Shown here: positions 1-7,113 of the stretch, piece by piece | Position numbering within the stretch: position 1 is the first letter of the stretch | Layout: each line of letters begins with the position of its first letter | NCBI GenBank assembly: GCA_964609975.1 | Contig: CAZSTR010000035.1 | Span: 1-17,358 of the forward strand | Source: UBA5905 sp964609975 | GTDB taxonomy: Bacteria > Bacillota > Clostridia > Oscillospirales > Acutalibacteraceae | Direction of reading: 5' to 3' | DNA length: 17,358 nt | Translations under genes and position numbers: made by a program | The notes under the pieces: model-generated | What the model was told of the DNA's origin: nothing | Database searches by the model: none | Seen by the model: the letters and a program-made list of their open reading frames with translations, nothing else

Positions 1-5
1 GCTCT

Positions 6-54
6 CGCTGTACCGCCACCTTACATAAATACTTCGTTATCGCACCTCGGCTAT
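6..54 (+). repeat. 49-bp terminal inverted repeat, left copy
   Basis: Positions 6-54 are an exact reverse complement of 17176-17224, with no mismatch over 49 bp. The visible bases 1-5 plus the start of the repeat (gctctc followed by GCTGTACCGCC) fit a hairpin like that of the right copy but with a different loop (TCTC instead of ATCC), so homology may continue to the left of the window. The copy ends 38 bp downstream of the stop codon of the Cro/CI-type regulator. By analogy with the right copy it is probably the end of a mobile element whose body lies off the left edge. Confidence 0.9.
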
Positions 55-92
55 TTGCGGGGAGGCTTTTTGATTACTGTTTGTATAATTGG

Positions 93-305
93 CTATTCTT
101 TATCTGATTTGTATTCCAAAATATCCCCCGGCTGGCAATCCAGCGCCTGGCAAATAGCCTCCAGCGTGGAGAAGCGGATGGCCTTTGCCCGGTTGTTTTT
201 CAAAATCGACAGATTGGCCAGGGTGATGCCCACCTTGTCAGACAATTCGGTTAGCCCCATTTTTCGCTTGGCCATCATAACATCCAGATTGATGATAATT
301 CCCAT
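93..305 (-). CDS. Small Cro/CI (XRE)-type transcriptional regulator, YozG-like
   Basis: This 70-residue protein is almost entirely one helix-turn-helix domain. It starts MGIIINLDVMMAKRKMG, continues with TELSDKVGIT and LANLSILKNN as turn and recognition helix, and ends with ALDCQPGDILEY, the usual end of this XRE subfamily. I chose the ATG at 305, because AAAGGTGGAG lies 9 bp upstream and family members begin at this point; an in-frame GTG at 320 would overlap that ribosome binding site. The gene follows the DUF2975 gene by 17 bp and is surely co-transcribed. DUF2975 membrane proteins are regularly paired with such regulators in Firmicutes. The DNA target is unknown; control of its own operon is an inference. 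Confidence 0.9.
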   Translation of the reverse strand: MGIIINLDVMMAKRKMGLTELSDKVGITLANLSILKNNRAKAIRFSTLEAICQALDCQPGDILEYKSDKE

Positions 306-322
306 ATCGCTGTGCTCCACCT

Positions 323-778
323 TTATATTGTCATATCGTTTTCGGCTTTATAGGCGCTGGCCTGGCGGAACAGCTCGGAAAACACCAGCAACACGCCGGC
401 GGCCAGCACAAACACCACAAACAGCACCGCCATGAAAAATTTCGACATCCAGAACATGGTGGAAAAATACGCCAGCGCCAGCACAAGACATTCCACCGCC
501 ATCACCCGCATCCGGCGCACCGTGTCGGCGGTGAATACCCGGTCGTGGTTCACATTATGGAGAATTCGGCGCGCTTGCCAGAACAACAGCTCGGCCATCA
601 CGCCGGAATAGGAGAGAATCACCAGATAGCGCCAATAAAACGGGTCGTCATGGGGACGCTCGGTGATCCAGGTGATGGTGAAGGGGAGGGTCACAATCAA
701 CAGCGGAATCAGCACCAGCAGAACGGTGGTATATATTTCTGTCCAACGGCTCAGGCCGTTTTTTCCGATGAGCTTCAT
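323..778 (-). CDS. DUF2975 family membrane protein
   Basis: The protein has 151 residues and four predicted membrane helices, at about 16-37, 49-68, 92-110 and 113-134. Between helices 2 and 3 it carries NVNHDRVFTADTVRRMR, the signature of DUF2975 (an asparagine, a short stretch with FT, then basic residues). Its biochemical role is not known. The start at 778 is set by AAAAAAGGAAGG about 7 bp upstream; the open frame runs further but the longer N-terminus would lie across the promoter at 827-855. It heads a two-gene operon with the XRE-type regulator. In this arrangement the membrane protein may sense or modulate the regulator, which is inference from repeated gene pairing. Confidence 0.88.
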   Translation of the reverse strand: MKLIGKNGLSRWTEIYTTVLLVLIPLLIVTLPFTITWITERPHDDPFYWRYLVILSYSGVMAELLFWQARRILHNVNHDRVFTADTVRRMRVMAVECLVLALAYFSTMFWMSKFFMAVLFVVFVLAAGVLLVFSELFRQASAYKAENDMTI

Positions 779-826
779 AAAATCCTTCCTTTTTTCGGGA
801 ATGCCGAGTTTTGCGTTACACCCATC

Positions 827-855
827 ATTATACTGTTTTTCGATAAAAAAGTCAA
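827..855 (-). promoter_or_regulatory. Sigma-A type promoter of the DUF2975-XRE operon
   Basis: On the minus strand TTGACT (850-855) is followed after 17 bp by TATAAT (827-832). It lies about 50 bp upstream of the start codon at 778 and faces the right way. Confidence 0.88.
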
Positions 856-910
856 TAGCGGTGACGCCTCTTTCCGGAGAATGAAAAAAATCGAAAAAAT
901 TGTCGAAAAA

Positions 911-937
911 CCGCCGGTTTATTCTTGTCACCGGCGG
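911..937. promoter_or_regulatory. Palindrome between divergent promoters (operator or terminator-like hairpin)
   Basis: CCGCCGGT (911-918) and ACCGGCGG (930-937) form an 8-bp perfect inverted repeat with an 11-nt centre. The first base of the right arm is the last base of the -35 box of the plus-strand promoter at 925-953. On the minus strand the hairpin is followed by a run of five T, as in an intrinsic terminator, but no minus-strand gene lies upstream. It may be an operator or a stop for antisense transcription. Confidence 0.55.
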
Positions 938-953
938 GAAAATGTGGTATGCT
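925..953 (+). promoter_or_regulatory. Promoter of the DUF1846-SGNH hydrolase operon
   Basis: TTGTCA (925-930), a 17-bp spacer and TATGCT (948-953) precede the start codon at 1028 by about 75 bp. The -35 box overlaps a palindrome, which suggests control, though no regulator is identified. Confidence 0.65.
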
Positions 954-1027
954 TGTAGACGATTTTAGAGACGGTGCGACAAGGGTGCTGGGCGCTTTTG
1001 CCGGTGAGATATGTGGAGGTGCAGAGT

Positions 1028-2509
1028 ATGGAAAATGGCTTTGACAACGAACTGTATATGCAAAAGCAACGGGAGCATATTCTGGAGCGGATTGCCCGCT
1101 GGGGCGGAAAGCTGTATCTGGAATTCGGCGGAAAGCTGTTCGACGATTATCACGCTGCGCGGGTTTTGCCGGGCTTTGAGCCGGATGCGAAGATTCGGCT
1201 GCTGCGTTCCATGAGCGATCAGGCGGAGATCGTGTTTTGCATCAGCGCCGACAACATCGAAAAGAACAAAATCCGGGCGGATTTGGGCATCAGCTATGAC
1301 CTGGATTTGCTGCGGCAAATTCAGATTGTGAAGGGCATGGGGATTCTGGTGAACAGCGTGGTCATCACCCGCTATACCGGCCAGACCGCCGCCGACCAGT
1401 TCATTCGCAAGCTGGAGGCGTTGGGTATACGCCATTATATCCACCGCCCCATCGAGGGCTATCCCTCCGATGTGGACCATATCGTCAGTGACGAGGGCTA
1501 TGGTGCGAATCCGTATATTGAAACCTCGAAGCCGCTGGTGGTGGTCACCGCCCCCGGCCCGGGAAGCGGAAAGCTGGCCACCTGCCTGTCCCAGGTATAT
1601 CATGAGTTCCGCCGCGGCAACATGGCCGGCTATGGAAAATACGAAACCTTCCCCATTTGGAATTTGCCCCTCAAGCACCCGGTGAATCTGGCCTACGAGG
1701 CGGCCACCGCCGATTTGCAGGATGTGAACATGATTGATCCCTTCCATCTGGAGGAATATGGTATCACCACGGTGAACTATAACCGGGATGTGGAGGCGTT
1801 CCCGATTGTACACACGATTTTGTCCCGCATCACCGGTGACGACAAGTTTTATTGCAGTCCCACCGATATGGGTGTGAACATGGCCGGCTATGCCATCGTG
1901 GACGATGAGGCTTGCCGGCAGGCCAGCTGTCAGGAAATCATCCGGCGGTATTATAAGGGGCTGGTGGATTTGCGCACCGGTCGGGAAAAGCCGGAAACGG
2001 TGGAAAAGCTGAAGATGATTATGCAACAGCTGAATTTGCACCAGGCGGATCGGGCGGTGGTTCTCCCGGCACTGGAAAAAAGCAACCGCACCGGCGCGCC
2101 GGCGGTGGCGATTCAGCTGCCGGATGGACGCATCATCACCGGAAAGGCGACGCCGTTGCTCAGTGCCTGCTCCGGCGCGGTGCTCAACGCCATCAAGGTG
2201 TTGGCGGACATCCCAAAATCCACCCTGCTGATGAGCCCGGCGGTGCTGGAGCCGGTCATCGACCTGAAAACCAATTTGCTCAACAGCAGCTCCAGCGCCT
2301 TGAAGCTGGACGATTCGCTGACGGCGCTGTATATTTGCGCCGCCAGCGACCCCACCGCTGCCCGTGCGGTGGAGCAGCTTCCCCGTTTGCGGGGCTGTGA
2401 GCTTCATTCCACGCAGATTCTCCATTCCGGGGACGAGTCCATTTTGCGGAAAATGCGTATCAACGCTACTAGCGAGCCGGTGTTCCCCGACAAGGCGATT
2501 GTGTTCTAA
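1028..2509 (+). CDS. DUF1846 / UPF0371 family protein
   Basis: A full-length (493 aa) member of the UPF0371 family, found mainly in Firmicutes and of unknown biochemical function. The start MENGFDNELYMQKQREHI is typical, and VVVTAPGPGSGKLATCLSQ (about residues 171-189) resembles a phosphate-binding loop, so nucleotide binding is often suspected but not proven here. The C-terminal third, with TALYICAASDPTAARAV and the final DKAIVF, also fits the family. I chose ATG 1028, preceded 7 bp upstream by GGAGGTG, over an upstream in-frame ATG at 974 that lacks a ribosome binding site. The next gene, an SGNH hydrolase, begins 31 bp after the stop and is probably co-transcribed. Confidence 0.92.
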   Translation: MENGFDNELYMQKQREHILERIARWGGKLYLEFGGKLFDDYHAARVLPGFEPDAKIRLLRSMSDQAEIVFCISADNIEKNKIRADLGISYDLDLLRQIQIVKGMGILVNSVVITRYTGQTAADQFIRKLEALGIRHYIHRPIEGYPSDVDHIVSDEGYGANPYIETSKPLVVVTAPGPGSGKLATCLSQVYHEFRRGNMAGYGKYETFPIWNLPLKHPVNLAYEAATADLQDVNMIDPFHLEEYGITTVNYNRDVEAFPIVHTILSRITGDDKFYCSPTDMGVNMAGYAIVDDEACRQASCQEIIRRYYKGLVDLRTGREKPETVEKLKMIMQQLNLHQADRAVVLPALEKSNRTGAPAVAIQLPDGRIITGKATPLLSACSGAVLNAIKVLADIPKSTLLMSPAVLEPVIDLKTNLLNSSSSALKLDDSLTALYICAASDPTAARAVEQLPRLRGCELHSTQILHSGDESILRKMRINATSEPVFPDKAIVF

Positions 2510-2540
2510 TCCATCATAGAGAATAAGGGAGACGATTTTT

Positions 2541-3191
2541 ATGGAGCTAAAGGGAAAGAAAATGCTGTTTTTGGGCGACAGCATCACGGCGGGCGCCGGA
2601 ACCAGCGATCTGAGCCATGTGTATTGGCGGGTGCTGGGCGAGCGCACCGGCGCCGAGGTGCATGGCTATGGCATCGGCGGCACGCGCATCGCCCGCCAGC
2701 TTGTGGCCACCAATGAACGCTATGACCGGGATTTTGGCTCCCGCGTGGAGGAAATGGAGCCGCAGGCGGATGTGGTGGTTGTTTTTGGCGGAACCAACGA
2801 TTATGGCCATGGGGATGCCCCGCTTGGTACCATGGGCGACCGGGAGGACAACACCTTTTATGGCGCGTTGCACTGCCTTTGCCGCAAGCTGATTTCCCGC
2901 TATCCGGAGGCGGTGATTGTGTTCATCACGCCTTTGCACCGGCTGAACGAAAATCAGGTGCTGAACGAGCTGGGGATTCGCAACCAGGCGCCGCTGGACA
3001 CCTATGCGGAGATTGTGCGTGAGGTGACGGCCTATTATGGCCTTCCATTGTGCGATTTGCGGCGAATCAGCGGAATTCAGCCGGAACTGGAGGAGCAGCG
3101 GTTGGCCTTCATGCCCGACGGTCTGCATCCTAATGACGCTGGAAATGCCCGGCTGGCGGAGCGCCTGACGGCCTTTCTGCGTGCCCTGTGA
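2541..3191 (+). CDS. SGNH/GDSL-family hydrolase
   Basis: This 216-residue protein shows the SGNH blocks in order: FLGDSITAG with the nucleophile Ser14, a block II glycine in YGIGGTR (about 43-49), GGTND (83-87, oxyanion Asn86), and DGLHPND with catalytic Asp193 and His196. SGNH enzymes are esterases, lipases or carbohydrate deacetylases; the substrate cannot be told. There is no signal peptide, so it should act in the cytoplasm. AAGGGAG lies about 9 bp before the start. It is second in the operon with the DUF1846 gene, and the operon ends at the strong hairpin at 3242-3284. Confidence 0.93.
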   Translation: MELKGKKMLFLGDSITAGAGTSDLSHVYWRVLGERTGAEVHGYGIGGTRIARQLVATNERYDRDFGSRVEEMEPQADVVVVFGGTNDYGHGDAPLGTMGDREDNTFYGALHCLCRKLISRYPEAVIVFITPLHRLNENQVLNELGIRNQAPLDTYAEIVREVTAYYGLPLCDLRRISGIQPELEEQRLAFMPDGLHPNDAGNARLAERLTAFLRAL

Positions 3192-3241
3192 GGCTGGTTT
3201 TGGCGAAAAACGGAGAGCTGGCCGCTGTTCAGATAACAACG

Positions 3242-3284
3242 AAAAACAACCGGGACTGTTCGAGGAACAGTCCCGGTTGTTTTT
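3242..3284. terminator. Bidirectional intrinsic terminator
   Basis: A perfect 19-bp stem (3242-3260 with 3266-3284) closes a 5-nt loop CGAGG. The stem ends in five A on one side and five T on the other, so it can act on both strands. It ends the DUF1846-SGNH operon on the plus strand and lies 4 bp past the CCA end of the tRNA-Val gene on the minus strand. Confidence 0.95.
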
Positions 3285-3288
3285 GCCT

Positions 3289-3364
3289 TGGTGGACAATA
3301 ACGGACTCGAACCGCTGACCCTCCGCACGTCAAGCGGATGCTCTACCAGCTGAGCTAATTGTCC
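3289..3364 (-). tRNA. tRNA-Val (anticodon GAC)
   Basis: Read on the minus strand this is a complete 76-nt cloverleaf with encoded CCA. The acceptor stem is GGACAAT/ATTGTCC. The D arm contains AGCTCAGCTGGTAGAGC. The anticodon stem is CCGC/GCGG around the 7-nt loop TTGACGT, giving anticodon GAC at 3329-3331 (reverse complement). The T arm holds GGTTCGAGTCC. The gene has its own consensus promoter at 3406-3434 and shares the terminator at 3242-3284. Confidence 0.97.
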
Positions 3365-3405
3365 AAAAGCCACAGAAACGACAGGCGTTTCCGGAAAGCT
3401 TCCCT

Positions 3406-3434
3406 ATTATAGCGAAGAAAAGCGGATTTGTCAA
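3406..3434 (-). promoter_or_regulatory. Consensus promoter of tRNA-Val
   Basis: On the minus strand TTGACA (3429-3434) and TATAAT (3406-3411) are separated by 17 bp, an exact sigma-A consensus about 40 bp upstream of the tRNA 5' end. Confidence 0.92.
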
Positions 3435-3520
3435 GGCCTAAAACGCAAAAAAGCCATTTGGAGGCCGAAATTTCCTTTTTTCGCCTGTTTGCGCCGTCAA
3501 AGGAGGGTGCGGGCAGGCGT

Positions 3521-4582
3521 TCAGGAGGCCTCCGGCAGATAAAACAGCTTCAGCGTCGCTTCATACAACGAGGCTTCCTCCGGGATGAAGGCTACATGCT
3601 CGCCCTGGAGCTGGGAGCGGCCCTTGATGCTCTCATATTGGGGAGAGGGAATGCCGGTGGCGAGGGCGGAGCTGGCCAGATAGGTAATTTGGGACAGGGT
3701 CAGGTTGCTGACCATATAGGGCTTGACGGTGTTATAGTAGGAGGGGAGCAGGGAGATGTTGCTTTTCAGCCGCCCGCCGGCTTTTTCCATCAGCGCGTTC
3801 AAAAACTGCTTTTGCCGTTGCATCCGGCGGACATTGGCCTCCACATCCTGCCCCCGGTTGCGGATATAGTCGTTGGTGAGGGTGCCCCGCAGGGTGACGG
3901 CTTGCCCCTGACGGACAATGAGGGTGGAGGGGTTGTCGGCGTCAGCATACAGCGTTTCCAGCGCCGTCAGCTGAATTCCGCCCAGCTTGTCTGTGAGTGC
4001 CTCCAGTCCTTTCATGTCGATGGCCAGATAGGCCTGGATGTCCATGCCATACAGCAGGCGGCTGACGGAGCGGAGGACATTCCGACAGCTTTCCTCGCCG
4101 GTTTTTCCATAGGAATAGGCTAGGCAGAGCTGGGTGTTTTGCACGCCGATATAGCTTCCGTCGGCGCTGTAAATATCTACCTTTGCCAGCATTTCTCTGG
4201 ATAGGGGCAAAATGGTCAGTGCGCCGGTTTTGGTGTCCAGCGCGGCAAGAAAGAGGCTGTCCGCCTGTCCGTTTTTGCCATAGCCGGCGTTTTCCTGGAT
4301 TTTTTCCTTGTCCACGCCGATGCAAAGAACGCTCACAAGATTGGGATTCAGCTGATAAACTGTTCCCTGATACACCACGCGGGTGCCATCCTCGGTACCG
4401 TCGTCTACCAGAGAGGAGGGGGTGTCCACAGAAGGCGCGCCGCCTCCCAGCAGAGAATGGCGGCCGCTGGAATACAGCCACCACCAGCCTCCGACCGCCA
4501 GCGCCGTGACGGCCACGACGGTGGCTCCGCAGCCGCAAAGGAGGCGCCGCCAACGCCGGGGCTTATTTTGTCCGTTGGTCAT
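3521..4582 (-). CDS. LCP (LytR-CpsA-Psr) family cell-wall glycopolymer ligase
   Basis: A protein of 353 residues: a short basic cytoplasmic N-terminus, one membrane helix (about 16-36), a linker, then an LCP domain (about 80-280) outside the cell. LCP enzymes move lipid-linked glycopolymers onto peptidoglycan. Family features seen are GQADSLFLAALD with Asp108, Arg129 in the degenerate LPLSREML (canonical SIPRD), YIRNRG with Arg241 and Arg243, and RRMQRQKQF with Arg252, Arg253 and Arg256, the residues that hold the pyrophosphate. About 70 C-terminal residues follow the domain. Its start overlaps the sortase 3' end by 20 bp, so both are translated from one message. GAGGGGG serves as ribosome binding site. 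I see no clear terminator downstream. Confidence 0.88.
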   Translation of the reverse strand: MTNGQNKPRRWRRLLCGCGATVVAVTALAVGGWWWLYSSGRHSLLGGGAPSVDTPSSLVDDGTEDGTRVVYQGTVYQLNPNLVSVLCIGVDKEKIQENAGYGKNGQADSLFLAALDTKTGALTILPLSREMLAKVDIYSADGSYIGVQNTQLCLAYSYGKTGEESCRNVLRSVSRLLYGMDIQAYLAIDMKGLEALTDKLGGIQLTALETLYADADNPSTLIVRQGQAVTLRGTLTNDYIRNRGQDVEANVRRMQRQKQFLNALMEKAGGRLKSNISLLPSYYNTVKPYMVSNLTLSQITYLASSALATGIPSPQYESIKGRSQLQGEHVAFIPEEASLYEATLKLFYLPEAS

Positions 4583-5327
4583 GAATGAGAACCCCCTCTA
4601 CCAAATACCGTTCGGTGTTTTTGGTCGTGCAGGTGCTGAGCGTGAGAATACGGTCGTCGGTGGTGACCGAGACCCCCTGGCGCACCTGTTGTTGCATGGT
4701 GCCGGGGTTGAGGGTTTCCTCCAGAAACAGCTGATATTCCTCTGGGAGGCTGAAGTTGAAGGAGTTGAGAATATGACGGCTGTCGTATACGAAGGCGGAA
4801 TAAATCTTATAGGTGAGTATGTGTCCGGGAATGTAGATATAGATGGTGTCGTGCTCCTCGAAGAAGGCGGCGCGACGGAACTTGTGCAGGTCGGCGAACA
4901 TGGAGCCGTTGGCCATATAATGGCCGTAAAGCACCGTGTTCGGGTCGGAAAAGTCCGGCCAGCTCATGGACTGCATATAAATGCTCCCGCTACGGCGATA
5001 GCTGCCGTCCGGGGCGTGATCCAGATAAAAATTCTCGGCGGTGCTTTTGCCGGGGCGCATGATTTCATAGTCGATAACCGTTCCCGGAATGCGAATCCAG
5101 GCCACCGAATCGGGGTATTGCGCCTGAAGAGCGGAGAAATCAATGGGATTGTCCGGCAAATTTTCGATGGTAGTGGACGGGGTGGAGGAGTCTGGTTTCT
5201 CCGGCACCGTTTGCCGGAACAGCAGCGGCCAGAAATTGCTCACCAGCAGGGCGATCGCCGCCACTAGCGCAACGGCGCAAACCAGTGATATACCGCGCCA
5301 CAGGCGGGAGCGTTTCGGCTTTTCCAT
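4563..5327 (-). CDS. Class B sortase
   Basis: This 254-residue protein has an N-terminal membrane anchor (about 13-32) and an extracellular sortase domain (about 65-250). The triad is visible: His136 in VLYGHYM, Cys233 in LTLSTCT and Arg240 in ERYLVEGVL. The helix-rich insertion before the cysteine, with SLPEEYQLFLEETLN, is typical of class B. Such enzymes attach sorting-signal proteins to peptidoglycan or assemble pilins. No substrate with an LPXTG- or NPQTN-like tail is encoded in the window, so its target lies elsewhere. AGAAGGAG stands about 9 bp before the ATG at 5327. It is the first gene of the operon with the LCP protein, under the promoter at 5385-5413. Confidence 0.93.
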   Translation of the reverse strand: MEKPKRSRLWRGISLVCAVALVAAIALLVSNFWPLLFRQTVPEKPDSSTPSTTIENLPDNPIDFSALQAQYPDSVAWIRIPGTVIDYEIMRPGKSTAENFYLDHAPDGSYRRSGSIYMQSMSWPDFSDPNTVLYGHYMANGSMFADLHKFRRAAFFEEHDTIYIYIPGHILTYKIYSAFVYDSRHILNSFNFSLPEEYQLFLEETLNPGTMQQQVRQGVSVTTDDRILTLSTCTTKNTERYLVEGVLIHDQRTK

Positions 5328-5384
5328 GCTCTGTCTCTCCTTCTTGAAAATGGGCGATGCCCCTTTGGCGTCGCGAATGACTCT

Positions 5385-5413
5385 ATTATATCCTTTTCCC
5401 GGCGGCTTGTCAA
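5385..5413 (-). promoter_or_regulatory. Consensus promoter of the sortase-LCP operon
   Basis: On the minus strand TTGACA (5408-5413), a 17-bp spacer and TATAAT (5385-5390) lie about 58 bp upstream of the sortase start. Confidence 0.92.
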
Positions 5414-5525
5414 TTCCGGAAGGGATGGGACGGGAGGGGCAGAAAAAATTTGGATTTTGAATAATTTTTCATAAAAAGCCCGGAAATTATGCAAAAAAGT
5501 GCGAAAAAAGCCCCGGCGGCGAAAA

Positions 5526-5580
5526 TTTAACAAAACACAAACATTTTTCAAAACTTTTCCAAACATCCGGCGGGTATGAT
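5526..5580 (+). promoter_or_regulatory. Promoter with phased AACA repeats, candidate response-regulator site
   Basis: TATGAT (5575-5580) is a good -10 box, but no -35 box lies at the right spacing. Instead AACA occurs at 5529, 5540 and 5562, all in 11-bp register; the fourth position, 5551, reads AAAC. TTTTCAAAAC and TTTTCCAAAC stand in tandem at 5545-5564. The last AACA begins 13 bp before the -10 box, exactly as in the promoter at 6377-6406. OmpR-type regulators bind direct repeats of about one helical turn, so activation by the regulator at 6442 is likely but inferred. Confidence 0.55.
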
Positions 5581-5612
5581 AGCCTCACAACAAACGAAAG
5601 GGGCAATCATTC

Positions 5613-5999
5613 ATGAAAACCAACAAAAACGAGCAGGAATATCTTGTACAGAAAATTCGCACCCAGTATACCGAGCCGGAGCACACCGAGCTGGACGAGC
5701 TGAAGGCGCTGGATAAGCAGGTGAAGGCGCCGGCGAAGCGCTTCGCCTATATTTTCGGGACGGTGGCTGCGCTGGTGATGGGCGCCGGAATGAGCCTTGT
5801 GATGACCGACATCGGGGCGACGGTGGGGCTGGCCTCGCCGATGATTCCCGGTGTGGCGCTGGGGCTTGTGGGGCTGGCGATGGCGCTGGTCAACTATCCG
5901 CTGTATACAAAGCTTTTGGCGGGGCGCCAGCAAAAATTTGCGGCGCGCATCATCGCTCTCAGCGATACTATTCTAAACAAGGAGGAGGAGCAGGCATGA
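5613..5999 (+). CDS. Small two-helix membrane protein, paralogue of the 9100-9486 product
   Basis: The 128-residue protein has a charged N-terminus with YTEPEHTELDELKALDKQV, two membrane helices (about 45-65 and 76-96) and a basic C-terminal tail. It is a clear paralogue of the protein at 9100-9486: both are 128 aa and share ALVMG-x-GMSLVM and YPLY. I recall that relatives in Clostridia are often labelled dihydropteridine reductase; nothing in the sequence supports a reductase and I would not use that name. AAAGGGG lies about 9 bp upstream of the start. Its stop overlaps the next start as ATGA. The role is unknown; the flanking two-component system suggests an envelope or stress function. Confidence 0.85.
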   Translation: MKTNKNEQEYLVQKIRTQYTEPEHTELDELKALDKQVKAPAKRFAYIFGTVAALVMGAGMSLVMTDIGATVGLASPMIPGVALGLVGLAMALVNYPLYTKLLAGRQQKFAARIIALSDTILNKEEEQA

Positions 6000-6262
6000 T
6001 TGGATTTTTAAAAAAAGCCTTTTCCGACATGAAGGCCTCGGCGCAGGCCCAGCACGCGGTGGACAAGGCTCAGCTCGAAGCGGTGAAGGCGGAAAGCCGG
6101 GCGAATTTTGCCGAAAATCGCGGCCGCAACAGCTTCGTGCGGGCGAAGAAGAGCGGCGCGGAAAGAGCCGCCGCAGCGCAAACGGCGCGACAGGAAAAAA
6201 TCGACGAGGCTCAGGCGCGCATCGACCGGGCGAACGCCCGCTATGCCGCCGCCCGGAAATAA
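5996..6262 (+). CDS. Small basic alanine-rich coiled-coil protein
   Basis: An 88-residue protein rich in Ala, Lys, Arg and Glu, with a short hydrophobic start (MIGFLKKAFSDM) that could form an amphipathic helix, and heptad-like helical segments such as KIDEAQARIDRANARYAAA. It overlaps the upstream membrane-protein gene by 4 bp (ATGA), with GGAGGAGGAG just upstream as ribosome binding site, so the two are translationally coupled. No known domain or catalytic residues are visible. A cytoplasmic partner of the membrane protein before it is an inference from the coupling. A hairpin at 6292-6322 may end this transcript. Confidence 0.75.
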   Translation: MIGFLKKAFSDMKASAQAQHAVDKAQLEAVKAESRANFAENRGRNSFVRAKKSGAERAAAAQTARQEKIDEAQARIDRANARYAAARK

Positions 6263-6291
6263 ACCGGCCGAACGGGTATTTTCTCCCAAAG

Positions 6292-6322
6292 AGCGGACGC
6301 CTTTTTCAAAAAAGCGTCCGCT
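6292..6322 (+). terminator. Hairpin, probable terminator
   Basis: AGCGGACGC (6292-6300) pairs with GCGTCCGCT (6314-6322); TTTTT and AAAAA inside can extend the stem after one mismatch. The T tract after it is poor (TTGCT), so read-through into the response regulator gene is possible. Confidence 0.55.
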
Positions 6323-6376
6323 TTGCTGCGAAAAGGATAAAAAAGCAAAGAAATTGGCTACTTGAGCGAAAATGCA

Positions 6377-6406
6377 AACAAAATCTTAACAATTCTGTAG
6401 TATACT
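6377..6406 (+). promoter_or_regulatory. Promoter of the two-component operon with AACA repeats
   Basis: TATACT (6401-6406) is the -10 box. In place of a -35 box, AACAA occurs at 6377-6381 and 6388-6392, 11 bp apart, and the second begins 13 bp before the -10 box. The same geometry stands upstream of the gene at 5613. Autoregulation by the encoded response regulator is the simplest reading. Confidence 0.55.
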
Positions 6407-6441
6407 AAATACCAAAGCTGGGGGATGGGGAGGAAAGAACC

Positions 6442-7113
6442 ATGTTTAAGATTTTGGTTGTGGAGGACGACCGGGAGCTGAATCGTACGGTTTGCTCCTT
6501 TTTGAACGAAAACGGCTATGAGGCGGTGGGCTGTCTGGATGCCAACGAAGCCTATGACGCGCTGTTTGACAGCGTTTTCGATTTGATTGTGTCAGACATC
6601 ATGATGCCGGGAACGGACGGCTTCGAATTCGCCCGAAGTGTGCGGGACACCAACGCGGAAATCCCGATTCTATTCATGACCGCGCGGGACGACCTCGCGT
6701 CGAAGCAGCGGGGCTTTCGTATTGGGGTGGATGACTATATGATCAAGCCGATTGATTTGGATGAGCTGTTTTTGCGTATCGGGGCGCTGCTACGCCGGGC
6801 GAAGATTGCCGCCTCCCGAAAGCTGGAAATCGGCTGCTTCGTGATGGACGCCGATGAGCACACGGCCTATCTGAGGGAGACGGAAATCAATCTCACCAAC
6901 CGGGAATTTTCCATATTGTATAAGCTGCTCAGCTATCCAAAAAAGACCTTCACCCGTACCCAGCTGATGGACGAATTCTGGGACGTGGATACCGAGACCG
7001 CGCCGCGGGCAGTGGATGTGTATATGACGAAGCTGCGGGCGAAGCTGGCCGACTGCGATGATTTCGAGATAAAGACTGTCCACGGATTAGGCTATAAGGC
7101 GGTGATTCGGTGA
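6442..7113 (+). CDS. OmpR/PhoB-family response regulator
   Basis: A protein of 223 residues with a receiver domain (about 1-118) and a winged-helix DNA-binding domain (about 128-222). The acidic pair follows VVEDD (Asp9, Asp10), the phosphorylation site is Asp52 in SDIMMPG, the switch residue is Thr80 in LFMTARD and the conserved lysine is Lys102 in MIKP. The output domain shows LTNREFSIL, TRTQLMDEFWD and TVHGLGYKAV, which are typical. The start is set by GGGAGGAAAG a few bases upstream. Its stop overlaps the kinase start by 4 bp. It should take phosphate from the kinase at 7110 and control this operon and perhaps the one at 5613. Confidence 0.96.
   Translation: MFKILVVEDDRELNRTVCSFLNENGYEAVGCLDANEAYDALFDSVFDLIVSDIMMPGTDGFEFARSVRDTNAEIPILFMTARDDLASKQRGFRIGVDDYMIKPIDLDELFLRIGALLRRAKIAASRKLEIGCFVMDADEHTAYLRETEINLTNREFSILYKLLSYPKKTFTRTQLMDEFWDVDTETAPRAVDVYMTKLRAKLADCDDFEIKTVHGLGYKAVIR

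Noticed and set aside
965..2647. A 560-codon open frame on the minus strand opposite the DUF1846 gene
   Set aside because: It mirrors a well-recognised protein on the plus strand, its translation is rich in His, Gln and Arg with no known motif, and it has no ribosome binding site. Long antisense frames are common in GC-rich genes.
3434..3520. A terminator for the sortase-LCP operon
   Set aside because: CGCCTG and CAGGCG could pair over a 25-nt loop, but on the minus strand they are followed by A and not T; the other candidate has only a 3-bp stem before its T run.
4383..5267. A 294-codon plus-strand frame opposite the sortase
   Set aside because: It is a shadow of the sortase frame, which has the full His-Cys-Arg triad, a good start and a consensus promoter.
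5613..5999. Annotation as dihydropteridine reductase, a label I recall for relatives of this small protein
   Set aside because: The product is a two-helix membrane protein with no nucleotide-binding fold or catalytic motif.
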